Positions 41,094 to 48,729 of a stretch of 64,000 bases of DNA are shown here, in pieces; position 1 is the first letter of the stretch, and the number at the start of each line of letters is the position of its first letter. The stretch covers positions 124,001 through 188,000 of the forward strand of contig NZ_LMWH01000266.1 in the NCBI RefSeq assembly GCF_001507435.1, written 5' to 3'. The DNA comes from Streptomyces sp. NRRL F-5122 (lineage in GTDB: Bacteria; Actinomycetota; Actinomycetes; Streptomycetales; Streptomycetaceae). The position numbers were made by a program, and so were the translations under genes. The notes beneath the pieces were generated by a model. It had not been told where the DNA came from and searched no databases. It saw only the letters and a program-made list of their open reading frames with translations.

Positions 41094-41632
41094 GCGCGTG
41101 TTCCGCCGTGCGGAGGGCTCGGGCGAGTGGCCGTCCGGGACGTGACCCCGAGCAACCGGGAGGTTCTTCACGGGCGGTCGGCGACCGTGCGGGAGGACCG
41201 CCTCGGCTGCTCGCCGACCCGCTGGTCCGCCGGACCGGACGCCGCGATCCGGCCGATCCGGTGCCGCCGGGTGGTGAGCGGGCGCGGGTCCGCGGGCGGA
41301 CCCGCGGCGCGCAACTCCCGTCTGCGCTCGCGGGGAGTGGAAGGTGTGCAGCGCGTGCCCCGGAACCTCACCGGTCCGCGCGCGCGGTCGTGGCACCGCC
41401 GTGCGCCGTGGGCGAGACCCGCTCGGGCGCGGGAGACCCCTGTTTTCGGCGCCCGGCATCGCGAAGGCGGCCGGAAGCGTTCCGGGCCCGGCCCCGCCGG
41501 AGGCCGAATTCTGATCTGTACGTGCGCAGTTCTGGCCCTTGTGTGCTCTCTCGGGGCGCGGCCCGCTCCGCAGCCTCGTCCGCGCCGCCCCGGCGACTAA
41601 TCTCCCCACGTGTCACCGTGGGAAGGACGACC
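41094..41632. other. 540-base non-coding stretch upstream of the second AraC gene
   Basis: No gene supported. It contains a 24-base perfect inverted repeat at 41283-41306 (CGCGGGTCCGC, GG, complement). The ribosome site GGAAGGA for the AraC gene lies at 41621-41627. Short frames here have atypical composition and no ribosome sites. Confidence 0.4.
41283..41306. repeat. 24-base inverted repeat
   Basis: CGCGGGTCCGC (41283-41293), two G, then its exact complement (41296-41306). It is too far from any stop codon to be an ordinary terminator: 252 bases after the hydrolase and 327 before the AraC start. Confidence 0.5.
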
Positions 41633-42595
41633 ATGACCACCACGACCTGGCGGACGGCGACCGTCCCGCTGGAGGACCGCGCCGAGGCACTGCGCCAGAC
41701 CATCCGGCGACAGGTCGTACCGGTCGATCTCGTGCTGCCGCGCGAGCCCGAGTGCGTGTACGCGGATGTGACGATCACGGACATCGGTGCCCTCCAGGTG
41801 AGTTCCGTGCGGGCGAATCCCGCGACCGTGCACCGCACCGCCAAACTGGCCCGGGCCGACGACGAGCCCGTGGTCTTCATCAGCCTCCAGGTGTCCGGGG
41901 AGAGCACCGTCGTCCAGGACGGGCGCAGCGCCGTGCTGCGGCCGGGCGACATCGCCTTCTACGACACAAGACGGCCGTACACGCTGCTGTTCGACCGCGG
42001 TGTGGACATGCACTTCTTCCGCGTCCCGGTGCGCGACATCGCCCTGTCCGACGAGGTCATCGGCCAGGCGGTCGCACGCAGACTGGGACCCGACGGCACG
42101 GTCAGCGGGATGGCGACGGGCTATCTGACCCGACTGGCGGAGCGTCGCGAGCAGTTCGACGCGACCGCCGCGCATCTGCTCGCAGCGCCGAGCATGGAAC
42201 TGATCCGGGCGGTGCTGGCGGCCCAGTCGGACCGGCCGTGGCTCATGGCCCGGGCCCTGCACGAGGCACTCGCCGTACGCATCCTCGAGCACATGCGGGC
42301 GCATGTGGCGAACCCGGATCTGTCACCGGCGAGCGTCGCCCGTGCGCACCACATATCGGTCCGCCACCTCTATGCGATCCTGGCGCGCAGCGGCATCGGG
42401 TTCGGTGACTGGGTACGCGCCGAACGGCTCGACGCCTGCCGCCGTGAACTCTCACGGGTGCCGCCGACCACGGAGACGATCGCCGCACTGGCCCCCCGGT
42501 GGGGCTTCAAGTCCCCGTCGCACTTCAGCCGTGCGTTCAAGGCGGCCTACGGAATGTCGCCGCAGGCGTGGCGCGAGTTGAGGCACCTGTCCTGA
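41633..42595 (+). CDS. AraC family transcriptional regulator
   Basis: This 320-residue regulator has an N-terminal AraC-binding-like domain (~25-175) with VFISLQVSGESTV (~80) and RPGDIAFYDTRRPYTLLF (~104). The C-terminal double helix-turn-helix lies at ~215-315 (SPASVARAHHISVRHLYAILARSG, in part, and FKSPSHFSRAFKAAYG). GGAAGGA 5 bases before ATG 41633 fixes the start. It is a likely paralogue of the gene at 38701, without the Ala/Pro tail. The local target is unknown; it lies between the hydrolase and the polysaccharide locus. Confidence 0.87.
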   Translation: MTTTTWRTATVPLEDRAEALRQTIRRQVVPVDLVLPREPECVYADVTITDIGALQVSSVRANPATVHRTAKLARADDEPVVFISLQVSGESTVVQDGRSAVLRPGDIAFYDTRRPYTLLFDRGVDMHFFRVPVRDIALSDEVIGQAVARRLGPDGTVSGMATGYLTRLAERREQFDATAAHLLAAPSMELIRAVLAAQSDRPWLMARALHEALAVRILEHMRAHVANPDLSPASVARAHHISVRHLYAILARSGIGFGDWVRAERLDACRRELSRVPPTTETIAALAPRWGFKSPSHFSRAFKAAYGMSPQAWRELRHLS

Positions 42596-42993
42596 CGGCT
42601 GCCGCCCACCGGCCGTCGTCCGCGAGACCGCCGTGGTGCGGGACGCGCCGGGCTCCGTGAGCCGAGCAGCTTCGACATGCAGGACGTCGAACGGCGTTAC
42701 GGGTTCCCGCGGATCGCCGGCCGCTCACAGGTCCCGGACGTCAATGGCCCACGGGTGCCTGGCCGTTCCGGGTCGGCCGAGGAGCTGTCAGGCCTTCACG
42801 TTCCCGAAGCCGCCGGCTTCCCAGGAGCGGACGGGACACCGGTGCCGAACGGCCGCACCGACTCCCTGTACGCTGCCGCGACGACACCCCTGGTTTCCGG
42901 TCAGTTTTCCGATCACTCGCCATCGCATGCGGTCACCTGTGATGATGTGGATCAGGGGAGTGACCGGTGAGGTCATGAGATCCGGGGGGATCG
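42596..42993. other. Non-coding stretch before the polysaccharide locus
   Basis: 398 bases, somewhat less GC-rich. One frame on the plus strand (42677-42970, 97 codons) was rejected because it lacks a ribosome site and has weak third-position GC. The G6 ribosome-site-like run for the next gene is at 42984-42989. No clear promoter. Confidence 0.4.
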
Positions 42994-43716
42994 ATGAGCA
43001 CTACGACGACGTCCGCGCTGATACGGCTGAAGTCCGCGCAGAAGAGCGCGAAGGGTGTGTCGCTGTATTCGCGGTTCGTGAACCGGCCCGCGGGCCGGTA
43101 TCTGGCCGCCGGAGCCTACCGGCTCGGGCTGACACCGAATCATGTCACCGCGATCAGCGCGGCGTTCAGCTTCGCGGCCGTTCTGGTGGCGGCGGTCGCC
43201 GGGCCCACCTGGGCCGTGGGCCTCGTGGTGTGGCTGGGGCTCGCGGTGGGGTTCGCCTTCGACTCCGCCGACGGGCAGCTCGCCCGGCTGCGCGGCGGCG
43301 GCAGCGCGGTGGGTGAGTGGCTCGACCATGTGGTCGACTGCGCCAAGATCACCGCGTTGCACACCGCCGTGCTGATCTCCTTCTACCGGCACCCCGGTCA
43401 CTTCGGGACCGAGGCCGACGGCTGGCTGCTGGTGCCGCTCGGCTTCCAACTCGCCGCCGTCGTCACGTTCTTCGGCGGGTTGCTCACCGAGCAGCTCAAG
43501 CCCAAGGCGGCCCCGGGCGACCGCGCCGAGCCCTCCACGGCACGCGCGGTGGCCCTGCTGCCGGTCGACCACGGGGTGTTCTGCCTGGTGTTCCTGCTGC
43601 TCGGTGGCGGCGGCGCCTTCCGCTGGGCCTACACCGTCCTCGCCGTCGCCGCCGCGCTCTTCCTCGTCGCCTTCCTCACCAAGTGGTTCCGGGAGCTGTC
43701 CGCAGTTCATCGGTGA
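42994..43716 (+). CDS. CDP-alcohol phosphatidyltransferase family protein
   Basis: This 240-residue membrane enzyme transfers a phospho-alcohol or phospho-lipid group from a CDP-linked donor. The CAPT motif D-x2-DG-x2-AR-x8-G-x3-D-x3-D is intact (Asp90, Asp93, Asp111, Asp115; SADGQLARLR then GEWLDHVVD). There are about six transmembrane helices. The convergent cytidylyltransferase at 43676 could make the CDP-activated substrate, so the pair may build or transfer a CDP-alcohol such as CDP-glycerol or a CDP-polyol. The 3' end overlaps that gene by 41 bases. G6 lies 4 bases before ATG 42994. Confidence 0.85.
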   Translation: MSTTTTSALIRLKSAQKSAKGVSLYSRFVNRPAGRYLAAGAYRLGLTPNHVTAISAAFSFAAVLVAAVAGPTWAVGLVVWLGLAVGFAFDSADGQLARLRGGGSAVGEWLDHVVDCAKITALHTAVLISFYRHPGHFGTEADGWLLVPLGFQLAAVVTFFGGLLTEQLKPKAAPGDRAEPSTARAVALLPVDHGVFCLVFLLLGGGGAFRWAYTVLAVAAALFLVAFLTKWFRELSAVHR

Positions 43717-44155
43717 ACCGCGTCCCGTCGAGGGCGTCGATGGCGCGTCGCAACTGGGTGCTCGACGTGTGCACGGTGTACGGGAAGTAGACGACGTCCA
43801 CGCCGACCGTGGCGAAGTCCCGCTCCAGCCGCTCCCCCTTCGGCGTGTCCCGCCAGTCGTCGCCCTTGAACAGCACGTCGAAGCGGACCTGCTTCCACGT
43901 CTCCAGCTTGTCCGGCACGGTCTCGACGAACGCGGCGTCCACGTACCGGATGCTGCGTACGATCTCCAGCCGTTCGACCAGCGGGATCATCGGCCGTCTG
44001 CCCTTGGCCCGTTCGGCCATCTCGTCCGAGACCACGCCTGCCACCAGGTAGTCGCACTGGGCGCGTGCGTGGCGCAGGATGTTCAAGTGCCCGATGTGGA
44101 AAAGATCGTAGGCGCCCGGCGCGTAGCCCACGCGATACGGCTTGCTCGATGGCAC
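43676..44155 (-). CDS. Cytidylyltransferase family protein (TagD-like)
   Basis: This 159-residue nucleotidyltransferase has YAPGAYDLFHIGHLNIL, holding the HxGH motif (HIGH, ~20-23), FKGDDWRDTPKGE (~104) and the C-terminal phosphate-binding TVHTSSTQLR (~138), like TagD glycerol-3-phosphate cytidylyltransferases. It probably activates an alcohol phosphate with CTP. GTG 44155 is set by a G6 run 5 bases upstream and gives a protein beginning just before the first motif. It is tail-to-tail with the CDP-alcohol phosphotransferase, overlapping by 41 bases. ADP- or FMN-type nucleotidyltransferase activity is the alternative. Confidence 0.82.
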   Translation of the reverse strand: MPSSKPYRVGYAPGAYDLFHIGHLNILRHARAQCDYLVAGVVSDEMAERAKGRRPMIPLVERLEIVRSIRYVDAAFVETVPDKLETWKQVRFDVLFKGDDWRDTPKGERLERDFATVGVDVVYFPYTVHTSSTQLRRAIDALDGTRFTDELRTAPGTTW

Positions 44156-44251
44156 AGATGCCCCCCTTGTTCGATGGTGTCCCCCAGTGCGCACCCCTTT
44201 GCGGGGGATGCACAGACTTTGACGATAGCGTTCATGCTCGGTGCAGGAAGG

Positions 44252-44280
44252 GTGAACAATTAGGGTGCGCCCTGGTTCAC
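44252..44280. repeat. Inverted repeat upstream of the glycosyltransferase operon
   Basis: GTGAAC (44252-44257) pairs with GTTCAC (44275-44280), with an inner AGGG-TGCG-CCCT hairpin. It lies about 90 bases before GTG 44371 in a divergent gap and could be an operator or an RNA hairpin. Confidence 0.4.
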
Positions 44281-44370
44281 TTCTGTCAGGGTGTGGGACC
44301 GGGGGGTCCTGGTAAGGCGTGGACGCACAGGGGAGGCCGCAGAGGCGGCCGGGGGGAAAGGTTTCGGCTG

Positions 44371-45723
44371 GTGACAGAGGCCCACAACGAGCGTCGTGAA
44401 CGGGACGGGCGCGTGGCTGCGCACACACCGGGCTCCGTGCCGCGGCAGCGCACCACCCAGCCGGACGTCGCCGCCGGCGGGTCGGGCGGGTCCGCCCCGT
44501 CCGGACGCCGATTGCTCGTGGTGTCCACCAACTACGCGCCCGAGCACACCGGTATCGGCCCCTACGCCACCGGCGTCGCCGAGCACTGGGCGAGCCGCGG
44601 GCACGACACCCATGTGCTGGCCGGGCTTCCCCACTATCCGTCCTGGCGCCTGGATCCCGCCTACCGCGGGGTGTGGCGGGCCACCGAGCAGCGGGCCGGG
44701 GTCACCGTGCACCGTCGCCGGCACACCGTTCCGGCGCGCCAGAGCGCCCTGCGCAGAGCCCTGTTCGAGGGGTCGATACTCGCCCACGGTCTTGTCGCCC
44801 CGCCCCGCACCGGTCGACTCGACGCCGTGCTCGCCCAACTGCCCAGTCTCGCGGGCGGGGTGCTCGGCGCCCGTATCGCCGCCCGGCATCACGCCCCGTA
44901 CGTGCCGGTCGTGCAGGACCTCATGGGCGCCGCGGCCGCGCAGTCCGGCATCCAGGGGGGCGGTCGCGCCGCGGAGCTGGCCGAGCGCGCGGAGTCCTGG
45001 GTGCTGCGGCGAGCCACCCTCGTCGGCGTCATCCATGAGACGTTCGTCGAACGGGTGCGGGCCATGGGCGTGGACCCGGGACGCATCCGTCTGGTCCCCA
45101 ACTGGTCGCACATACAGGCCCCTTCGGCCCTTCGCGCGCAGACCCGGGAGCGCCTCGGCTGGCGACCGGAGCAGACCGTGGTCCTGCACTCCGGAAACAT
45201 GGGCCTGAAGCAGGGGCTCGACGTGCTGGTGGAGGCGGCCCGCCGGGATCCCGCCACCCGCGTCGTGCTGATGGGCGACGGCAATCAGCGCGAGCACCTT
45301 GTGAGCCGCGCCGAAGGGCTGCCCAACCTGGAGTTCCTGCCTTCGGTGGACGACGCGGACTTCCCCGACGTGCTGGCCGCGGCCGATGTGCTCGCCGTGA
45401 CCCAGCGTGCCTCGGTCCTCGACATGAGCGTCCCGTCCAAGCTCACCTCCTATTTCGCGGCGGGCCGCCCGGTGGTCGCCTCCGTCGCCGCCGAGGGCGG
45501 AACGGCCCGCGAGGTGCTGCGCTCCGGAGCCGGTCTGCTGGTGGAACCGGAGAATCCCGATCAGTTCCTGTCAGCGGTGCGTAGACTCGCCGAAGATCCG
45601 GTGACGGCAGACGAGTTGGGCGCGGCGGGACCGCGCCATGTGGCTGCCCATCTGTCACGGGAGGCGGGTCTTGCGCGGATCGACGCGTTGATCGACGAGG
45701 TGTTGGGGGGTCTTGCCCGGTGA
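44371..45723 (+). CDS. GT4-family glycosyltransferase (WbuB-like)
   Basis: This 450-residue cytoplasmic glycosyltransferase adds a sugar to a lipid-linked glycan. A disordered N-terminus (1-48) precedes the GT-B N-domain with LLVVSTNYAPEHTGIGPYAT (~50), where acceptor and donor loops lie. The C-domain has VVLHSGNMGLKQGLDVLVEAA (~270), DMSVPSKLTSYFAAGRPVVAS (~352) and an EP segment near residue 392. GTG 44371 follows AAAGG at 44357-44361. The stop overlaps the next GTG (GTGA), opening a three-gene coupled operon with the Wzz-like and Wzx-like genes. Confidence 0.88.
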   Translation: MTEAHNERRERDGRVAAHTPGSVPRQRTTQPDVAAGGSGGSAPSGRRLLVVSTNYAPEHTGIGPYATGVAEHWASRGHDTHVLAGLPHYPSWRLDPAYRGVWRATEQRAGVTVHRRRHTVPARQSALRRALFEGSILAHGLVAPPRTGRLDAVLAQLPSLAGGVLGARIAARHHAPYVPVVQDLMGAAAAQSGIQGGGRAAELAERAESWVLRRATLVGVIHETFVERVRAMGVDPGRIRLVPNWSHIQAPSALRAQTRERLGWRPEQTVVLHSGNMGLKQGLDVLVEAARRDPATRVVLMGDGNQREHLVSRAEGLPNLEFLPSVDDADFPDVLAAADVLAVTQRASVLDMSVPSKLTSYFAAGRPVVASVAAEGGTAREVLRSGAGLLVEPENPDQFLSAVRRLAEDPVTADELGAAGPRHVAAHLSREAGLARIDALIDEVLGGLAR

Positions 45724-47411
45724 GCGACACACACGTTCCCCTCCGGGGCGAGGACGAGCCGGAGCAGTTGCGTGAGCAGTTCCGGCAGCTGCTGCGCTAC
45801 CGCTGGCTGATCGGCGGCGGCGTCGGTGTCGGGCTGTTGGCCGGTGCCTGGCTCGGCATCACCGGCGCCGACAGCTACGCCGCCACCACCGACATCGTGC
45901 TGCGCGCTCCCACCAGCGACCCGTTTGCGCCGACCCTCTCCAGCGACAAGGCGCTCAACATGGGGTCCGAGCGGCAGACGGCGCTCAGCCGCAAGGTCGC
46001 CGAGGAGGCCGCGAAGCGGCTCGGCCTCGCCGCGGACGAGGTCGACCGGCTCCAGCACGGACTCCAGGTCACCAACCCGCCGCAGACCCTCGTGCTGCAC
46101 TTCTCGTACACCGGTTCCGACCCGAAGGAGGCGGCGCGCCGCGCCAACGCCCTCACCCAGTCCTATATCGACCTGCGCAAGGAGCAGTGGGAGTCCGTCC
46201 AGGGGTCGATGCTCAAGAGCCTGCAGAACCAGCTCAATCCCGTCGCCAAGCAGAACGACGAACTCTCCAAGCGGCTCAAGCAGTTGCCCGACGGCTCCGC
46301 CGCGGACTCCGCCTATGCCGTGCAGGCCAACCTGCTCAGCCGCATCACCGAACTGAGCAGCAAGATCACCAGTCTGAAGATGCTCGACATGACGCCCGGC
46401 AGCGTGATCCGCAACGCCACCGCGCCCACCTCGCCCGACGGCCCCGGCCTGCCGCTCTCGCTGGGACTCGGCGGCCTCGTCGGCGTCGGTCTCGGTCTGC
46501 TCGGCGCCTGGATGCGCCTGGTCTTCGACCCCGCGCCGCGCTCGGCCGGTGACGTGGCCCGCGCGGTGCACGGTCCCGTCCTCGGCGCGCTGCCGCGCGG
46601 CTCGGCCGGTGCCCTGGTGGTCGGCCGCACCGACTCCCGGGCGGCCGAGGAGTACCGTTCGATCGCCTTCCGGCTCGCCTACGACGAGAGGTTCGCCGAC
46701 CGGCGCCGGCTGCTCGTCGTCGCCCCCCGCGGCTCCATGGAGTCCAGCGTGGGGGTTGCGGCCAACCTCGCCGCGTCCTTCGCGGAGACCGGCAAGAACG
46801 TGCTGCTCGTGGAGGCCGACCTGCGCACTCCGTCCCTCTCCGAACGCCTCGATGTGTCCGCCGCCTCCCGGCCCCGCTGGAGCAGCACCGTCGAGCCCGC
46901 CGAGGGCGAGTGGCCCGGTCCCGGAAAACTCCTGGTCGACGCGGGGGAGTCCGGGGCCTTCGGCCTCGTTCCCGGCGAGCGGGTGCGCAACGTCCCTCGC
47001 GCGCTGACCTCCGCGCGGACGACCCGGCTGATCGCCGAGGCCGACGACCCCGATGCCACCGTCGTGGTTGTCGCCCCGCCCGTCCTCGCCTATGCCGACG
47101 CCCTCGCGCTCGTCGACCGCGTGGACGGGGTGCTCATCGTCTGCGACCCGCGCACCGTGCACCGGGCCGACCTCGTCCGCATCCGGGAGCTGATCGTCGG
47201 TGCCGGCGGGACCGTGCTCGGCGCGGTGACGCACACCGATTCGCACAGGCGCGAGGCGGCCGCCCGCCGCAACTCCCGGCGCCGTGCGGCCAAGAGCCCG
47301 GCGGTCCGGCCGGCGGCCCGGCCCGGCACCCGCCTCGAGACCGAGCGGCACATCGACGGTGACGGCAGCGACACGATCGCTCTGCGCACCGTCCGCTCGG
47401 GGGACCGGTGA
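45720..47411 (+). CDS. Wzz/BY-kinase-like polysaccharide chain-length protein with degenerate kinase domain
   Basis: This 563-residue membrane protein has a Wzz domain with TM1 at ~27-49, an extracytoplasmic helical region at ~50-240 and TM2 at ~248-272. The cytoplasmic BY-kinase-like domain (~285-500) has no Walker A lysine (APRGSMESSVGVAAN where GxxGxGKT/S is expected). It keeps Walker A'-like LLVEADLRTPSL (~365) and Walker B-like VVVVAPPVL (~453). The C-terminal tail has no Tyr cluster. It probably controls polymer length without ATP-driven autokinase activity. Start and stop both overlap neighbours by 4 bases. Confidence 0.85.
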   Translation: MSDTHVPLRGEDEPEQLREQFRQLLRYRWLIGGGVGVGLLAGAWLGITGADSYAATTDIVLRAPTSDPFAPTLSSDKALNMGSERQTALSRKVAEEAAKRLGLAADEVDRLQHGLQVTNPPQTLVLHFSYTGSDPKEAARRANALTQSYIDLRKEQWESVQGSMLKSLQNQLNPVAKQNDELSKRLKQLPDGSAADSAYAVQANLLSRITELSSKITSLKMLDMTPGSVIRNATAPTSPDGPGLPLSLGLGGLVGVGLGLLGAWMRLVFDPAPRSAGDVARAVHGPVLGALPRGSAGALVVGRTDSRAAEEYRSIAFRLAYDERFADRRRLLVVAPRGSMESSVGVAANLAASFAETGKNVLLVEADLRTPSLSERLDVSAASRPRWSSTVEPAEGEWPGPGKLLVDAGESGAFGLVPGERVRNVPRALTSARTTRLIAEADDPDATVVVVAPPVLAYADALALVDRVDGVLIVCDPRTVHRADLVRIRELIVGAGGTVLGAVTHTDSHRREAAARRNSRRRAAKSPAVRPAARPGTRLETERHIDGDGSDTIALRTVRSGDR

Positions 47412-48712
47412 CCGCCGCGGGGGACCAGCCGCCGGCCCCGGGCCCGTCGCGGGAACCGCGGCGTTCGACGGCCGCGTTCGCCTCGGTGCTCGACCAGGCG
47501 GCGTCCAGCCTCACCAACATCGCCGTGCTGGTCATCGCCGCCCGTGTCTCCACCGCGCACGGGTTCGCCACCTTCTCGATGGTCTACCTGACCTTCACGG
47601 TGCTGCTCGGCCTCAACATGGCGTACGTGGGCCAGGCGGTCGTCCTCATCCGCGGCGGTACCGCGACGACGGGTGCCGCCTGCCGGTCCGCGATTGCGTT
47701 CACCGCGCTGGGCGCCACCGCCGCCGGCGTCCTGCTCGCCGCCGTCGGCGCGGGATCCGCCGCCCTCACCGGCGGCTGGGCCGGGCCGGGCGGAGCCTTC
47801 CTCGCCCTGGGTCTCGTCCTGCCGCTGGTGCTGGTGCAGGACGGGCTGCGCTACGCGTTCTCCACCCTGCGGCGCCCCGGCCTGGCGCTGGCCGCGGACA
47901 GCCTGCGCCTGGTGTGTGTGGTGCCCGCGTTGCTGCTTCAGCCCCGGCACACCTCCCCGGGGCTGCTCGTGGCCGTGTGGGGACTGTCCGCCGTGCCCGC
48001 ACTGCTGCTCGGCCTGTTCCTGCTGTGGCCCCATGTGCGCGGCACCCGGGCCGACCTGTTGCCCTATGTGCGCCGGGGCCATCTGGGACAGCGCTTCGTG
48101 GTGGAGTTCGCCGTGGGCAACGCCTCCAGCCAGCTCGCCGTGCTCGGCCTCGGGCTGTTCGCCGCTCCGCTGGCGGTCGGAGCGCTGCGCGGTGCCACCA
48201 CGCTCTTCGGCCCGCTCAACGTCCTGTTCAACTCGGTCAACGCGTTCGGGCCGCCGCTGCTGGGCCGGCTCGGGGGCCGCCGGGCCACCGCGCGCGCCGC
48301 GGCCGGGCTCGGCGCGCTGCTCTGTGCCGTCGGTCTCGCCTGGGGACTGGTGCTGTACGCCCTGCCCGACGGCATGGGGCGTCAACTCCTCGGAGCCACC
48401 TGGCAGTCGGCCTCCGCGCTGCTGCCCGCCTCGGGCGCCCAGTACGCTGTGATGGGCCTCGGCACCTGTGCCCTGGTGACCCTGCGGGTGCTCAGCCCGC
48501 GGGCCACGCTGTCGGTGCAGGTGGTGTTCTCGCTGCTCTCGGTCGTCCTCATGCTCGGCGGGTACGCGCTGACCGGCTCGGCGCTCGGCGCCGCCTGGGG
48601 GCTTGCCGCGGGTTCCGCGCTGAAGGCGGTGGCGGCCTGGACGCGCGTCGCCCGTCTGCGTGTGGAGGAGCAGCCCGCTGCGGCGCCGGTCCCGGCGGTC
48701 CCCACGGGCTGA
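47408..48712 (+). CDS. Wzx/MATE-type polysaccharide flippase
   Basis: This 434-residue membrane protein of the MVF/oligosaccharidyl-lipid flippase type has about 12 hydrophobic helices starting at ~30. It should flip undecaprenyl-diphosphate-linked repeat units to the outer face. Family identity rests on topology, length and context rather than a strict motif. GTG 47408 overlaps the upstream stop. It ends 17 bases from the convergent polymerase gene, with no terminator between them. Confidence 0.8.
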   Translation: MTAAGDQPPAPGPSREPRRSTAAFASVLDQAASSLTNIAVLVIAARVSTAHGFATFSMVYLTFTVLLGLNMAYVGQAVVLIRGGTATTGAACRSAIAFTALGATAAGVLLAAVGAGSAALTGGWAGPGGAFLALGLVLPLVLVQDGLRYAFSTLRRPGLALAADSLRLVCVVPALLLQPRHTSPGLLVAVWGLSAVPALLLGLFLLWPHVRGTRADLLPYVRRGHLGQRFVVEFAVGNASSQLAVLGLGLFAAPLAVGALRGATTLFGPLNVLFNSVNAFGPPLLGRLGGRRATARAAAGLGALLCAVGLAWGLVLYALPDGMGRQLLGATWQSASALLPASGAQYAVMGLGTCALVTLRVLSPRATLSVQVVFSLLSVVLMLGGYALTGSALGAAWGLAAGSALKAVAAWTRVARLRVEEQPAAAPVPAVPTG

Positions 48713-48729
48713 GAGCCGATCGGCCCCGC

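Noticed and set aside
41028-41600. 190-codon frame in the gap before the second AraC gene
   Set aside because: Low-complexity Arg/Pro/Gly composition with no ribosome site; it overlaps a terminator and an inverted repeat.
42677-42970. 97-codon frame before the polysaccharide locus
   Set aside because: No ribosome site, weak third-position GC for this genome, no recognised domain. It could be re-examined if transcription or conservation is found.
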